A stretch of DNA of 40,405 nt from the NCBI GenBank assembly GCA_017621875.1, contig JAGASE010000008.1, positions 1 through 40,405 on the forward strand. The letters run 5' to 3'. The notes below the pieces were generated by a model that did no database searches, had not been told where the DNA came from, and saw only the letters and a list, made by a program, of their open reading frames with translations. Within the stretch, counting starts at the first letter, position 1, and each line of letters begins with the position of its first letter. Of the stretch, positions 5,005 to 13,567 are shown piece after piece. The stretch is from Clostridia bacterium. Its GTDB lineage: Bacteria; Bacillota; Clostridia; UBA1381. Position numbers and translations under genes: made by a program.

Positions 5005-7389
5005 ATGGAACAATCAGCATTTAAAACACTTGAATTTGATAAAATTTTAGATAAGCTTGCAAGCTTTACAGAAAGCGAAGCGGTTAAGGAAAAAATTCTT
5101 TCCCTTACACCTTTTTCTACGCTCGCAGCGGCACAGGAGGCACAGCGTGAAACTACTGAGGCGGTCAACACCTGCTTTAAGCTTGGGAATCCGCCCATAA
5201 ATTTCAGCGTACACAACATTACCGCGGCGGTAAAACGCAGCGAAATAGGCGGAATTTTAAATCCGCGTGACCTGATGTCAATTTCCCGCGTTCTTTATGT
5301 TGCACGCCGCATCAAAGCATATCTTGCAGACAGCGGCGAGGACGCTCAAATCCTCCACAGTCTTGGCGATGCAATTATTACGGCAAAGCAGCTTGAGGAT
5401 TCGATAAATTCGGCAATTTTGTCCGAGACGGAAATTGCGGACGATGCCTCCTCCGACCTTTCTGCTATCCGCAGAAAAATGAGGAGCCTGAACGCAAAAA
5501 TTAAGGAAAGCCTTAACACGATGATACGCTCGGAAAGCTACAAAAAGTATCTGCAGGACCCGATTGTTACAATCCGCTCCGACCGATACGTTATCCCTGT
5601 TCGTGCCGAATACCGCGGCGAAATTCCCGGAATCGTACATGATTCCTCATCAAGCGGAGCGACACTTTTCATCGAGCCGATGAGCGTTGTGACCGCCAAT
5701 AACGAAATCCGCGACCTTTTAAACAAGGAGCAGCTTGAAATCGAAAAAATTCTCGCGGCACTCTCCGCCGAGGTTTCGGAATATTCCTCGGTAATTCTTT
5801 CCGATTACGAAATCATCTGTCGACTGGACTTTATTTTCTGTAAGGCAAAGCTCTCCTTCGATATGAAGGCAACCGAGCCGATATTGAACGATGACGGCAT
5901 TATTGAGTTTAAAAAGGCACGCCATCCGCTTATTGCCAAGGACAAGGTTGTCGCAAACGACATCTATTTGGGAGACGGCTTTGATACCCTGGTCGTTACC
6001 GGTCCTAACACCGGCGGAAAAACCGTTACCTTAAAAACAATCGGTCTTTTCTCGATTATGGCAGCGGCAGGTCTGCACATTCCGGCAAACGAAAACAGCC
6101 GTGCGGCGGTGTTTAAAAAGTTTTTTGCCGACATAGGAGACGAGCAGAGTATTGAACAAAGCCTGTCTACCTTCTCCTCGCATATGGTTAAGATTGTAAA
6201 CATCATAAACGAGGTTGATGATACCTCGCTTGCTCTTTTTGACGAGCTTGGTGCAGGTACCGACCCGACCGAGGGTGCGGCACTTGCAATATCGGTACTG
6301 GAGCATCTGCGTGCCTTCGGTGCTGCTACTGTGGCAACAACGCATTACAGTGAGCTTAAAATCTTCGCACTCACCACAGACGGTGTGGAAAACGCCTCAT
6401 GTGAGTTTGACGTAGAAAGCCTGCAGCCGACCTACAAGCTGCTAATCGGCGTTCCCGGAAAATCCAACGCCTTTGCCATTTCGAGAAGGCTGGGACTTTC
6501 CGAAGCTGTAATCGCAAGAGCAAACGAGATTTTGAGCGATGAGGATATAAAATTTGAAGACGTTATAACTGACCTTGAGCAAAATCGTGCCGAGGCACAA
6601 TCCGAAATGGAATACGCAAAGCGTATGAAAAACGAGCTTGCTGACTTAAAGCGTGATATTGAGACCGAGCGTAAAAAGCTGAAGGATTCAAAGGCACGCA
6701 TTTTGGAGGACGCACGCCGCGAGGCAAAAATCCTCATCATGGAGGCAAAGGAAGAGGCAAACCGCATCATAAAAGATTTGGAACGTATGCGTATCGAGGG
6801 AAAAGCCGCCGACATAAGCGAAAAGGCGAAAAAATCCCGTGAAAAGCTGAAAAAGCGTGAGGAAAGCATCGACAAGGCGATGAAAAAAAGCAGTCAGCCG
6901 CGAAAGTCCTTCCGCGAGCCGCCTAAAAATCTTAAACCGGGCGAAACAGTTCGTCTTCTGGATATGGACCAGACGGCAACCGTCTTAAAAGCTCCCGACA
7001 ACAAGGGCATGGTGCGTGTTCAGGCAGGAATTATGAAAACCGACGTGCATATATCAAATCTCGAACGTGTGACCGACAACTCCGCAAAAGAGGTAACAGA
7101 GCGTTACGTCAAATCCACAGGTGCATACGCCTCAAAAACAAAGAATGTTTCCACCGAAATAGATGTCCGCGGTCAGACACTTGAGGAGGCAATTATGAAT
7201 GTGGAAAAATTCATTGACGACTGCTATCTTGCAGGAATCTCGCCCGTCACCATAATTCATGGCAAGGGTATGGGAGTACTTCGTCAGGGCATAGGCGATA
7301 TGCTAAAACGCAGCAAATACGTAAAATCCCAGCGTATGGGGCGTTACGGCGAAGGCGAAATGGGCGTTACAATAGTTGAGCTTAAATGA
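5005..7389 (+). CDS. mutS2: MutS2 family ATPase/endonuclease
   Basis: 794 residues, full length. The N-terminal region is the MutS-core clamp without a mismatch-recognition domain. The ATPase carries Walker A TGPNTGGKT (about 332-340) and Walker B/signature LFDELGAGTDPTEG (about 409-422). A long charged coiled coil (about 515-640, rich in Lys/Glu/Arg) follows, then a C-terminal Smr nuclease domain with DVRG (about 719) and HGKGMGVLR (about 752-760). Proteins of this family suppress homologous recombination and, in Bacillus, split collided ribosomes for quality control (RqcU). First gene of an operon with ybaK and a DUF1015 gene; GGAG site seven bases or so before the ATG. Confidence 0.95.
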   Translation: MEQSAFKTLEFDKILDKLASFTESEAVKEKILSLTPFSTLAAAQEAQRETTEAVNTCFKLGNPPINFSVHNITAAVKRSEIGGILNPRDLMSISRVLYVARRIKAYLADSGEDAQILHSLGDAIITAKQLEDSINSAILSETEIADDASSDLSAIRRKMRSLNAKIKESLNTMIRSESYKKYLQDPIVTIRSDRYVIPVRAEYRGEIPGIVHDSSSSGATLFIEPMSVVTANNEIRDLLNKEQLEIEKILAALSAEVSEYSSVILSDYEIICRLDFIFCKAKLSFDMKATEPILNDDGIIEFKKARHPLIAKDKVVANDIYLGDGFDTLVVTGPNTGGKTVTLKTIGLFSIMAAAGLHIPANENSRAAVFKKFFADIGDEQSIEQSLSTFSSHMVKIVNIINEVDDTSLALFDELGAGTDPTEGAALAISVLEHLRAFGAATVATTHYSELKIFALTTDGVENASCEFDVESLQPTYKLLIGVPGKSNAFAISRRLGLSEAVIARANEILSDEDIKFEDVITDLEQNRAEAQSEMEYAKRMKNELADLKRDIETERKKLKDSKARILEDARREAKILIMEAKEEANRIIKDLERMRIEGKAADISEKAKKSREKLKKREESIDKAMKKSSQPRKSFREPPKNLKPGETVRLLDMDQTATVLKAPDNKGMVRVQAGIMKTDVHISNLERVTDNSAKEVTERYVKSTGAYASKTKNVSTEIDVRGQTLEEAIMNVEKFIDDCYLAGISPVTIIHGKGMGVLRQGIGDMLKRSKYVKSQRMGRYGEGEMGVTIVELK

Positions 7390-7398
7390 GGTGGCAAA

Positions 7399-7887
7399 AT
7401 GGCAAAGAAAAAACCTATAGTAACAAATGCAATGCGGATTTTATCCGCTGCAAAAATTCCCTTTGAAACGGTAGAATACGAAGCGGCCGAAGTAGGCGAA
7501 AACTTCGGCATGCACATTGCCGAGCTGACCGGTATTCCATGTGAGCAATCCTTTAAAACTCTCGTTGCAAAGGGCAAGGAAATCATGGTTGTATGCGTGC
7601 CGGTTGACTGCGAGGTTGACCTGAAAAAATTAGCCGCAGCCTCCGGCAATAAAAAGGTGGAAATGATACACGTTAAAGAGCTTTTGGCTCTTACGGGATA
7701 TATCCGAGGCGGCGTTTCGCCAATCGGCATGAAGAAAAAATACCCCACCTATATCCACGAAAGCTGCATGAGCTTTGACAAAGCGGCAGTTTCGGCAGGA
7801 GTATGCGGAGCAACGCTTTTGCTTTCGCCGCAGGACCTTGTTAAAATCACCGACGGTGTAGTCTGTGACCTTATAAAGACCAATTAA
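7399..7887 (+). CDS. ybaK: YbaK/EbsC-type aminoacyl-tRNA deacylase
   Basis: 162 residues, the usual size. The YbaK fold is recognisable from KTLVAKGKEIMVVCVPVDCEVDL (from about residue 54), including the conserved lysine-threonine entry to the active site, and from the C-terminal GGVSPIGMKKKYPTY region (about 100-115) that shapes the pocket. These enzymes hydrolyse Cys-tRNA-Pro, clearing errors made by prolyl-tRNA synthetase. It begins nine bases after mutS2, with GAGGTGG as ribosome binding site overlapping the mutS2 stop, so it is probably coupled. Confidence 0.92.
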   Translation: MAKKKPIVTNAMRILSAAKIPFETVEYEAAEVGENFGMHIAELTGIPCEQSFKTLVAKGKEIMVVCVPVDCEVDLKKLAAASGNKKVEMIHVKELLALTGYIRGGVSPIGMKKKYPTYIHESCMSFDKAAVSAGVCGATLLLSPQDLVKITDGVVCDLIKTN

Positions 7888-7914
7888 GACATTATATGAA
7901 AGGAAGTTTTTACA

Positions 7915-9117
7915 ATGAAAACCTTTAAAAAAGCAGATATTTTAATCCCAAAGGATATTGATTTCACAAAATGGAGCGTTGTTGCGTGCGACCAGTACAC
8001 CTCCGAGCCGGAATACTGGAACAGTGCCGCAGAGCTTATCGGCGACGCACCCTCTGCACTTAACCTCGTATTCCCTGAAGTATTTCTTTCCGAGGGAAAC
8101 GCACGCATTGAGAAAATCAACAATACAATGGCGGAATATCTGGAAACGGGCATTTTTGAGGAATGTCTTGACAGCATGATTTACGTTGAGCGTACCATGG
8201 CAAACGGCAAGACACGCCGCGGAATTATCGGTGCGGTTGACCTTGAGGACTACGATTTTTCCAAAGGCTCTAAAAGCAAAATACGTGCAACCGAGGGAAC
8301 GGTTTTGGAGCGTATTCCGCCGAGAGTTAAAATCCGTGAAAACGCACCGCTTGAGCTTCCGCATATAATGCTCCTGATTGATGACAAGGATAAAACCGTT
8401 ATCGAGCCGACCGTACCGAGCGAGAAAATTTACGACTTTGACCTTATGGCAAACAGCGGTCATATGACAGGCTATCTGCTTTCGGACAACGAGGCGGACC
8501 GCGTTTTATCCGCACTCGACGCACTTTGCGAAAACGCCGAGGGAAATCTTCTTTTTGCAGTAGGTGACGGAAATCATTCCTTAGCTACCGCAAAAACCTG
8601 CTGGGAAAATCTTAAAAAGACGCTCTCGCCACAGGAGCAGCAAAATCACCCTGCACGCTTTTGTCTTGTGGAAATTGAAAATATTCACGATGATGCTTTG
8701 GAATTTGAGCCGATACACAGAGTAGTTTTCGGCACAGACCCCGAAAAGCTTATAGCTGATTTCAAGGCATATTATCCCGACTGCTCGCAAAGCGACAACG
8801 GCGGTCAGCACATAGTTTATATGTATGGCGGCAAAAAGGGTGATTTATACATAAAAAATTCGCCAAGTGCTCTTACGGTCGGCACTCTGCAGACCTTCCT
8901 CGACAAGCAGGGCTTAAAAGTTGACTACATTCACGGTGCGGACGTTACCGAGCGTCTTTCCAAAGAGGACGGCAACATCGGCTTCCTGCTTCCGCCAATG
9001 CAGAAAAGTGACCTTTTTAAGGGCGTTATCGCAGACGGAGCATTGCCGCGAAAAACCTTCTCAATGGGCGAGGCGGAGGATAAAAAATTCTATTTTGAGG
9101 CAAAGAAAATTAAATAA
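7915..9117 (+). CDS. DUF1015 family protein
   Basis: 400 residues, family-typical. It begins with the DUF1015 signature WSVVACDQYTSEPEYW (about residues 20-35) and contains VGDGNHSLATAK (about 216-227), the conserved Asp-Gly-Asn/His-His block. DUF1015 is related to the ParB/SerK fold, and some distant relatives are ADP-dependent serine kinases, but no activity can be assigned here. GAAAGGAAG ribosome binding site; 27 bases after ybaK. The next promoter starts two bases after its stop, leaving no room for a dedicated terminator. Confidence 0.88.
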   Translation: MKTFKKADILIPKDIDFTKWSVVACDQYTSEPEYWNSAAELIGDAPSALNLVFPEVFLSEGNARIEKINNTMAEYLETGIFEECLDSMIYVERTMANGKTRRGIIGAVDLEDYDFSKGSKSKIRATEGTVLERIPPRVKIRENAPLELPHIMLLIDDKDKTVIEPTVPSEKIYDFDLMANSGHMTGYLLSDNEADRVLSALDALCENAEGNLLFAVGDGNHSLATAKTCWENLKKTLSPQEQQNHPARFCLVEIENIHDDALEFEPIHRVVFGTDPEKLIADFKAYYPDCSQSDNGGQHIVYMYGGKKGDLYIKNSPSALTVGTLQTFLDKQGLKVDYIHGADVTERLSKEDGNIGFLLPPMQKSDLFKGVIADGALPRKTFSMGEAEDKKFYFEAKKIK

Positions 9118-9118
9118 C

Positions 9119-9147
9119 TTGACCTTTTCCGTTTTTTTTGCTATAAT
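9119..9147 (+). promoter_or_regulatory. Promoter of 9177 gene
   Basis: TTGACC (9119-9124) and TATAAT (9142-9147) with a 17-base spacer, directly after the DUF1015 stop codon. Start expected near 9154. Confidence 0.75.
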
Positions 9148-9176
9148 GGGTTGAATAACTTTTTAAGGAGATTAAA

Positions 9177-9824
9177 ATGGAATATTTATCTAAGGTATGC
9201 CTGAACCATAGGGCACGCCGCGAATATATGATTAAAATTTCATTGGTCGGATCGGTCAGCCTGCTCGGAGTTATACTCGCCGTATACAGCATATTTATAG
9301 GAAATTATCTGTTTGCAGCATGGTATTTCGCGGCGTTTATTCTCGGTCTTTCCTATGTAATAATCAGAATAAACACCGTTTTCCCCACTTACCTTGCGGC
9401 TGATGCGGAGCGTGTGGTTCTGTCGGTCTGGAAAAACGGCGTTCTGCCGTATACCCTTCCGGAAAAGCCGACGCTTATTTCGGATTTTATACCCGAAAGA
9501 GTAAAAATAGTCGAAATAGCAATGGGTGATATTGATACTGTCTTAATCGGCTCACGCAAATATCTTTTGAGAAACTTAACCGATGAGGAATATCCGAAGA
9601 TATTGAAGCAGCTCGATAAAAACAAGCATTTCGACGGTATTTTAAAAAGAATGGATTTTATCTACATAAAAGCAAAGGACGGAGAAAACTGCTTTATGTC
9701 AATAACAGGCTTTGACATAAACGGAATTTCGGAATTTGTGGGCATAATTGAAAAATACTGCCACGGCGTTCAGATTATGACAAACCTGCCAAAGCTGGTA
9801 AAGCTCAGAAACAGCATAATGTGA
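9177..9824 (+). CDS. Two-TM membrane protein with cytoplasmic domain, unknown
   Basis: 215 residues. Two hydrophobic segments (about 22-42 and 47-65) form a membrane hairpin near the N-terminus. The rest (about 70-215) looks like a mixed alpha/beta cytoplasmic domain with several beta strands, reminiscent of a bacterial PH or YcxB-like domain, though I cannot confirm this. No catalytic motif is visible. It has its own promoter, an AAGGAG ribosome binding site eight bases from the ATG, and a terminator hairpin after the stop, so it is probably monocistronic. Confidence 0.8.
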   Translation: MEYLSKVCLNHRARREYMIKISLVGSVSLLGVILAVYSIFIGNYLFAAWYFAAFILGLSYVIIRINTVFPTYLAADAERVVLSVWKNGVLPYTLPEKPTLISDFIPERVKIVEIAMGDIDTVLIGSRKYLLRNLTDEEYPKILKQLDKNKHFDGILKRMDFIYIKAKDGENCFMSITGFDINGISEFVGIIEKYCHGVQIMTNLPKLVKLRNSIM

Positions 9825-9851
9825 CACAAAATATATTAATTCTCAGAACCC

Positions 9852-9878
9852 AAGCGGACGATTAACAGTCGTCCGCTT
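9852..9878 (+). terminator. Hairpin after 9177 gene, with duplicated 3' arm
   Basis: AAGCGGACGA (9852-9861) pairs perfectly with TCGTCCGCTT (9869-9878) around a 7-base loop. There is no real T run (CTTTGAGC), so terminator strength is uncertain. The 3' arm and part of the loop (AACAGTCGTCCGCTTT) recur at 9893-9908, offering an alternative partner for the 5' arm. Confidence 0.55.
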
Positions 9879-9923
9879 TGAGCGTGTCAATAAACAGTCG
9901 TCCGCTTTATAATTAACAATTTC

Positions 9924-9952
9924 TTAACAAAATACACATTGAAGTTTAAAAT
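9924..9952 (+). promoter_or_regulatory. Promoter of SLH/VanY gene
   Basis: TTAACA (9924-9929) and TAAAAT (9947-9952) with a 17-base spacer. The expected start near 9959 lies after the ATG at 9958, which rules that ATG out and supports the GTG at 10000. Confidence 0.65.
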
Positions 9953-9999
9953 TTATTATGTTAAACTGTATGAGTAAAAAAATTGAAAGGTTGAGAAAA

Positions 10000-11418
10000 G
10001 TGAAAAAAATTTTTATACCGGTACTTTGTGCCGCGTTAGCCTTTTCGTCTGCAGCAAGTGCGAGCGACCTCTCGGACTGGGCAGTCTCCGAATATGATGC
10101 GGCTAACAGTGCGGGACTTATACCGTACAGCATTGTATCAGACAGATTAACAGACAGCGTTACGCGTGCAGAATTCTGCGAAGCGGTTATGAATCTTTAC
10201 ATGATTATGAAGGGCGAGGCTGTTGAGCTTACAGAAAATCCGTTTGTTGACACAGACAACGTGGCGGTGCGAATGGCGTACACCCTCGGCGTTATAGACG
10301 GAAAGACCGAAACGGAGTTCTTCCCCGATGACCCTATTAAGCGTCAGGAAATGGCAAAAATAATTATGCGTACCATAAACGCGGCGGACAAGGACGCACA
10401 CGTTACCATGGAAGAGCTTGAAAAGCTCATTGTTTTTGAGGATTTCGGTGAAACCGACGATTGGGCGGCAACCGATATCGCCAAAAGCATTAAATATGAA
10501 ATCATCAACGGTGTTTCCAAAACCACTCTGCAGCCTAAAGGCTACGCTACACGTGAGCAGGCTATTGCTATCATAAACCGTGCGTTTGAGGCGTTTGCCG
10601 ATGACAAAATGTTTTATGAGCAGCCGGAAATAACTGATTTGTATGACGGCATCACGCTCTCGGACAGCTTTGCCTTTAACTGGACAGCTATCGGAGATGC
10701 AAAGGAATACATTATCATTATAAAGGACGCCGGCTACGATTTTGAGGCAAGCTTTACCTCAAAAACCAACAAAATCGACATTTCCGGCAAGGGACTTGAC
10801 TACAACAAGAACTACACCGTTCTTGTGGGTGCAAAAATGAGCGATTACGTAACTGTTTTCTCCGACCCGGTTGATGTTTACTACGGCACCGACCGCGAGG
10901 TTACCGATGTAATAACCTCGCTTGAAGACAAGTATAACCGCGTTTTCCCGGGAGGCGTTCCTTTCGCAACGCAGAGCGATGCGGACTATAATATGCAGAC
11001 TGTCAGCTTCCCTGTGTGGAAGCTGGGAGAAAGCGGAGAAAAATACTCATCAACTATGTGGGTTATGGTAAACCGAAATCTTGCCGATGAGGTGGTTAAA
11101 ATCTTTACCGAGATCTACAAGGCTCCCGAAAAATTCCCTATCAAGGACGTTGGTGGCTACAGCTGGCGTACCACCGCCTTCGGCAGTGTTTCGCACCACA
11201 GCTACGGAACCTGCATCGACATAAACTTTGATGAAAACTACTACTGCTACCCGTCAGGACAGGCAATCACAGGAAGCTTTTGGCGACCATACGATAACCC
11301 GTTCTCAATTCCTGCAGACGGCTCGGTTGTAAAAGCGTTCTCGAAATACGGCTGGACCTGGGGCGGCAACTGGACAAGCCTCAAGGATTATATGCATTTC
11401 TCATACTTGGGAAAATAA
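10000..11418 (+). CDS. Secreted SLH-domain protein with VanY-type M15 peptidase domain
   Basis: 472 residues from the GTG at 10000 (AAAGG nine bases upstream); the longer ATG frame at 9958 starts upstream of the likely transcript start. A signal peptide (VKKIFIPVLCAALAFSSAASA) precedes about three SLH repeats (roughly 25-195), which normally bind cell-wall polymers. A fibronectin-III-like strand region follows (about 205-300). The C-terminal domain has the M15 metallopeptidase ligands SHHSYGTCIDIN (about 393-404) and KDYMHF near the end. These D-alanyl-D-alanine carboxy- or L,D-endopeptidases trim wall peptides. Family assignment is good, the substrate inferred. It has its own promoter and a strong terminator. 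Confidence 0.85.
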   Translation: MKKIFIPVLCAALAFSSAASASDLSDWAVSEYDAANSAGLIPYSIVSDRLTDSVTRAEFCEAVMNLYMIMKGEAVELTENPFVDTDNVAVRMAYTLGVIDGKTETEFFPDDPIKRQEMAKIIMRTINAADKDAHVTMEELEKLIVFEDFGETDDWAATDIAKSIKYEIINGVSKTTLQPKGYATREQAIAIINRAFEAFADDKMFYEQPEITDLYDGITLSDSFAFNWTAIGDAKEYIIIIKDAGYDFEASFTSKTNKIDISGKGLDYNKNYTVLVGAKMSDYVTVFSDPVDVYYGTDREVTDVITSLEDKYNRVFPGGVPFATQSDADYNMQTVSFPVWKLGESGEKYSSTMWVMVNRNLADEVVKIFTEIYKAPEKFPIKDVGGYSWRTTAFGSVSHHSYGTCIDINFDENYYCYPSGQAITGSFWRPYDNPFSIPADGSVVKAFSKYGWTWGGNWTSLKDYMHFSYLGK

Positions 11419-11429
11419 TTTTAACTTTG

Positions 11430-11460
11430 GTACACAGGGCACTGCCTTGTGTACTTTTTT
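11430..11460 (+). terminator. Terminator of SLH/VanY gene
   Basis: 11-bp stem GTACACAGGGC (11430-11440) with GCCTTGTGTAC (11444-11454), 3-base loop, followed by six T (11455-11460). Confidence 0.92.
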
Positions 11461-11520
11461 GTGTATTTCTTTATCAAAACCGCCTTTTTATGCGTGTTTT
11501 AAAAAAATCTCAAAAAAGTA

Positions 11521-11571
11521 TTGACAAGCTTGGTCTATTGTGATAGACTACAATTAATCTATAACTATAGA
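11521..11571 (+). promoter_or_regulatory. Promoter and two BlaI-type operator dyads
   Basis: A perfect TTGACA (11521-11526) is followed 17 bases later by TAGACT (11544-11549). A dyad GTCTAT-TGTG-ATAGAC (11533-11548) covers the spacer and -10. A second dyad TCTATA-AC-TATAGA (11558-11571) covers the start region. Two short palindromes over the promoter of a BlaI/MecI repressor gene are the expected autoregulatory operator. These sequences differ from the classical TACA/TGTA operators of staphylococcal BlaI. Confidence 0.85.
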
Positions 11572-11589
11572 CCAAAGGAGATTAAAAAA

Positions 11590-11952
11590 ATGGAACAAGC
11601 AAAGCTTTGCACAAGCGACTACAGATTTATGAGCATTGTGTGGGACAATGAGCCGATACAATCGGGAGAGCTTGTAAAAATCTGCGAAAAGGAGCTTGGG
11701 TGGAAAAAGTCAACAACCTACACCATGATAAAAAAGCTTTCGCAAAAAGGGTACATGAAAAATGAGGACAGCATTGTCACATCGCTGATTCCAAAAAAAG
11801 AAGTGCAGGCATTTGAAAGCGAATATGTGATAAATAACACCTTCGGCGGCTCTCTGCCTGCGTTTATCGCCTCATTTGCCGACGGAAAAAAATTAACCAA
11901 AAGCGAGGCTGACCAAATACGCCGTCTGATAGACAGCATTGCGGAGGAATAA
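11590..11952 (+). CDS. BlaI/MecI-type transcriptional repressor
   Basis: 120 residues from the ATG at 11590, chosen because AAAGGAG precedes it and because the longer frame runs through the promoter. The N-terminal winged helix has the family signature FMSIVWDNEPIQSGEL (about 11-26) and KKSTTYTMIKKLSQKGY (about 39-55). The C-terminal part is the helical dimerisation region, where partner proteases usually cut. It should repress its own operon by binding the two dyads at 11533-11571. The M56 sensor gene follows with a one-base gap, the standard BlaI-BlaR pairing. Confidence 0.93.
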   Translation: MEQAKLCTSDYRFMSIVWDNEPIQSGELVKICEKELGWKKSTTYTMIKKLSQKGYMKNEDSIVTSLIPKKEVQAFESEYVINNTFGGSLPAFIASFADGKKLTKSEADQIRRLIDSIAEE

Positions 11953-11953
11953 A

Positions 11954-13549
11954 ATGCTCAGCGATATTTTTTACACTGTTGTTAAAATGAATTGCATTTC
12001 CTCCGTCACCGCAATACTTCTTCTGGCGATAAAATATGTACTGCATCGCTTAGGCTGTCCGAGGAAAATATTGTTTATGCTGTGGGCGGTTATTGCCTTT
12101 CGCCTTATATGCCCGACCGCACCCTCTTCCGACTTAAGCCTCTTTAATGCGGCAAGACTTTTAACTAACTCCGAAACGGCAATTTATTATGAAATTCCGC
12201 AAAGTGCCGAAGTCTTAAAAAGCCCCGTTCCCCGTCAGCAGACTGCTCCTGTGTATAATCCAAAGCAGTCTGCCGGATTTTACCTGTGTCTGCTTTGGCT
12301 TTCGGGCGTGTGTGTATTCGGCATATTCGGTGCAAAATCGTATCTTTCCTTAAAAAAACAGCTTCGTTTTTCAATCAGGCTGAAAGAAAACATATATGTA
12401 TCGGACAGAATTTCCTCCTCCTTTGTTTTCGGAATTATTCGTCCGAAAATATATATTCCGGACAATATTTCGGAAGAATGCTTATCACACATAATATTGC
12501 ACGAAAAAACACATATTCAAAGAAAAGATTATCTTACCAAAATTGCCGCATATATACTTTTGTCGGTGCATTGGTTCAATCCGTTTAACCGGCTACTGTT
12601 CAGGCTGTTTTCCGATGATATGGAATTTTGCTGTGACGAAAGCGTAATTGCAAAAATAGGCATTGAGCAGAAAAAGGCATACTTAAATTCACTGCTCGTC
12701 TCAGCGGTCAGCCGCAGGAAAACAGTGCATTTATACGGCGTGTTCTTTTCGGCAGCGTCCATAAAGAGAAGGATTGCAAATGTAATCAGCCTAAAAATCC
12801 GTCCGAAATTTCTCAGCGTAATAACAATTCCGATATGTATACTGCTCACAGCTTCATTTGCCTCAAACGCATCGGTAGCAGATATGCAAACCCAAAAAAC
12901 CGAAACTGTTATACCGCAAGCGGAAACTCCTTCATCAAATAACACCCCTGCCGAAGCACCTGCGGCTATGCCCAAAGCAGAAACAACTGCCGCAGCTGAA
13001 ATCAGCAGCACGCAAGCACCCGATGTGCAAAGCAATGTCCCCATTACGGATATTGAAGAAATTCCAAATCAGACAGAAATTTTTCAATCGGAAGAGATTG
13101 CTATTAGCGACAGCTCCGAGCACGAAAACACACCACCTGTCATGACCTATATTGACTTTCATCAAATAATCACTGATATTCAAATATCGGACATGCTGCA
13201 AAAGCTTCACGCTCAAGGGCTTACGCAAGTCAGCAGTCCTGTTGTCTCAGGAAGAAATTATACCGTTTACGATTACAGCTATAAAAATAACTGCATCGGT
13301 GAAAACCGCGGCATAACCTGCAGCGAGAACGGCGAAATTTCGATTTATTTCAGCTTAAACACCGACAGTATTGTAAACGTTGACATTCGTGATTCACAAG
13401 GCGGCGAGCCTGTAAGCTTTGGTATTCTTGCAGGAAAAGACAGCCTGTACTCTTTTTCGGGGCTTGACCGAAACAAAACCTATGACGTTACCGTCAGCGG
13501 AGAAACCGGCGCCAGTTGGAAAATTGAAGGAAAATATATCATTTTTTAA
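11954..13549 (+). CDS. M56 (BlaR1/MecR1-type) membrane sensor protease with unusual sensor domain
   Basis: 531 residues from the ATG at 11954 (GGAGGAA site within blaI). Several transmembrane segments are visible in the first 130 residues and one at about 282-303. The cytoplasmic zinc protease motif HEKTH is at about 183-187, with a downstream DDMEFCCDE block (about 218-226) that supplies the third ligand. BlaR1/MecR1 end in a penicillin-binding domain with an STxK serine. Here, after an Ala/Pro/Thr/Glu-rich linker (about 310-390), there is only a small beta-rich domain of about 130 residues and no such motif. The protein should cleave or inactivate the adjacent repressor on sensing a signal, but a beta-lactam is unlikely to be that signal. 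Confidence 0.87.
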   Translation: MLSDIFYTVVKMNCISSVTAILLLAIKYVLHRLGCPRKILFMLWAVIAFRLICPTAPSSDLSLFNAARLLTNSETAIYYEIPQSAEVLKSPVPRQQTAPVYNPKQSAGFYLCLLWLSGVCVFGIFGAKSYLSLKKQLRFSIRLKENIYVSDRISSSFVFGIIRPKIYIPDNISEECLSHIILHEKTHIQRKDYLTKIAAYILLSVHWFNPFNRLLFRLFSDDMEFCCDESVIAKIGIEQKKAYLNSLLVSAVSRRKTVHLYGVFFSAASIKRRIANVISLKIRPKFLSVITIPICILLTASFASNASVADMQTQKTETVIPQAETPSSNNTPAEAPAAMPKAETTAAAEISSTQAPDVQSNVPITDIEEIPNQTEIFQSEEIAISDSSEHENTPPVMTYIDFHQIITDIQISDMLQKLHAQGLTQVSSPVVSGRNYTVYDYSYKNNCIGENRGITCSENGEISIYFSLNTDSIVNVDIRDSQGGEPVSFGILAGKDSLYSFSGLDRNKTYDVTVSGETGASWKIEGKYIIF

Positions 13550-13567
13550 AGAAAAGGAGCTTTTACA

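Noticed and set aside
9958-9999. ATG at 9958 as start of the SLH/VanY protein
   Set aside because: It lies within one base of the predicted transcription start; the GTG at 10000 has a ribosome binding site and begins a proper signal peptide.
11521-11589. Upstream start of the BlaI gene at 11521
   Set aside because: That stretch is the promoter and operator; the ATG at 11590 has AAAGGAG upstream.
12529-13044. 171-codon - strand frame within the M56 sensor gene
   Set aside because: Antisense to a clear coding region with domain motifs; the frame has no ribosome binding site and no recognisable protein.
11954-13549. Beta-lactam sensor (true BlaR1/MecR1)
   Set aside because: No penicillin-binding domain or STxK motif in the outer part, and no beta-lactamase gene nearby.
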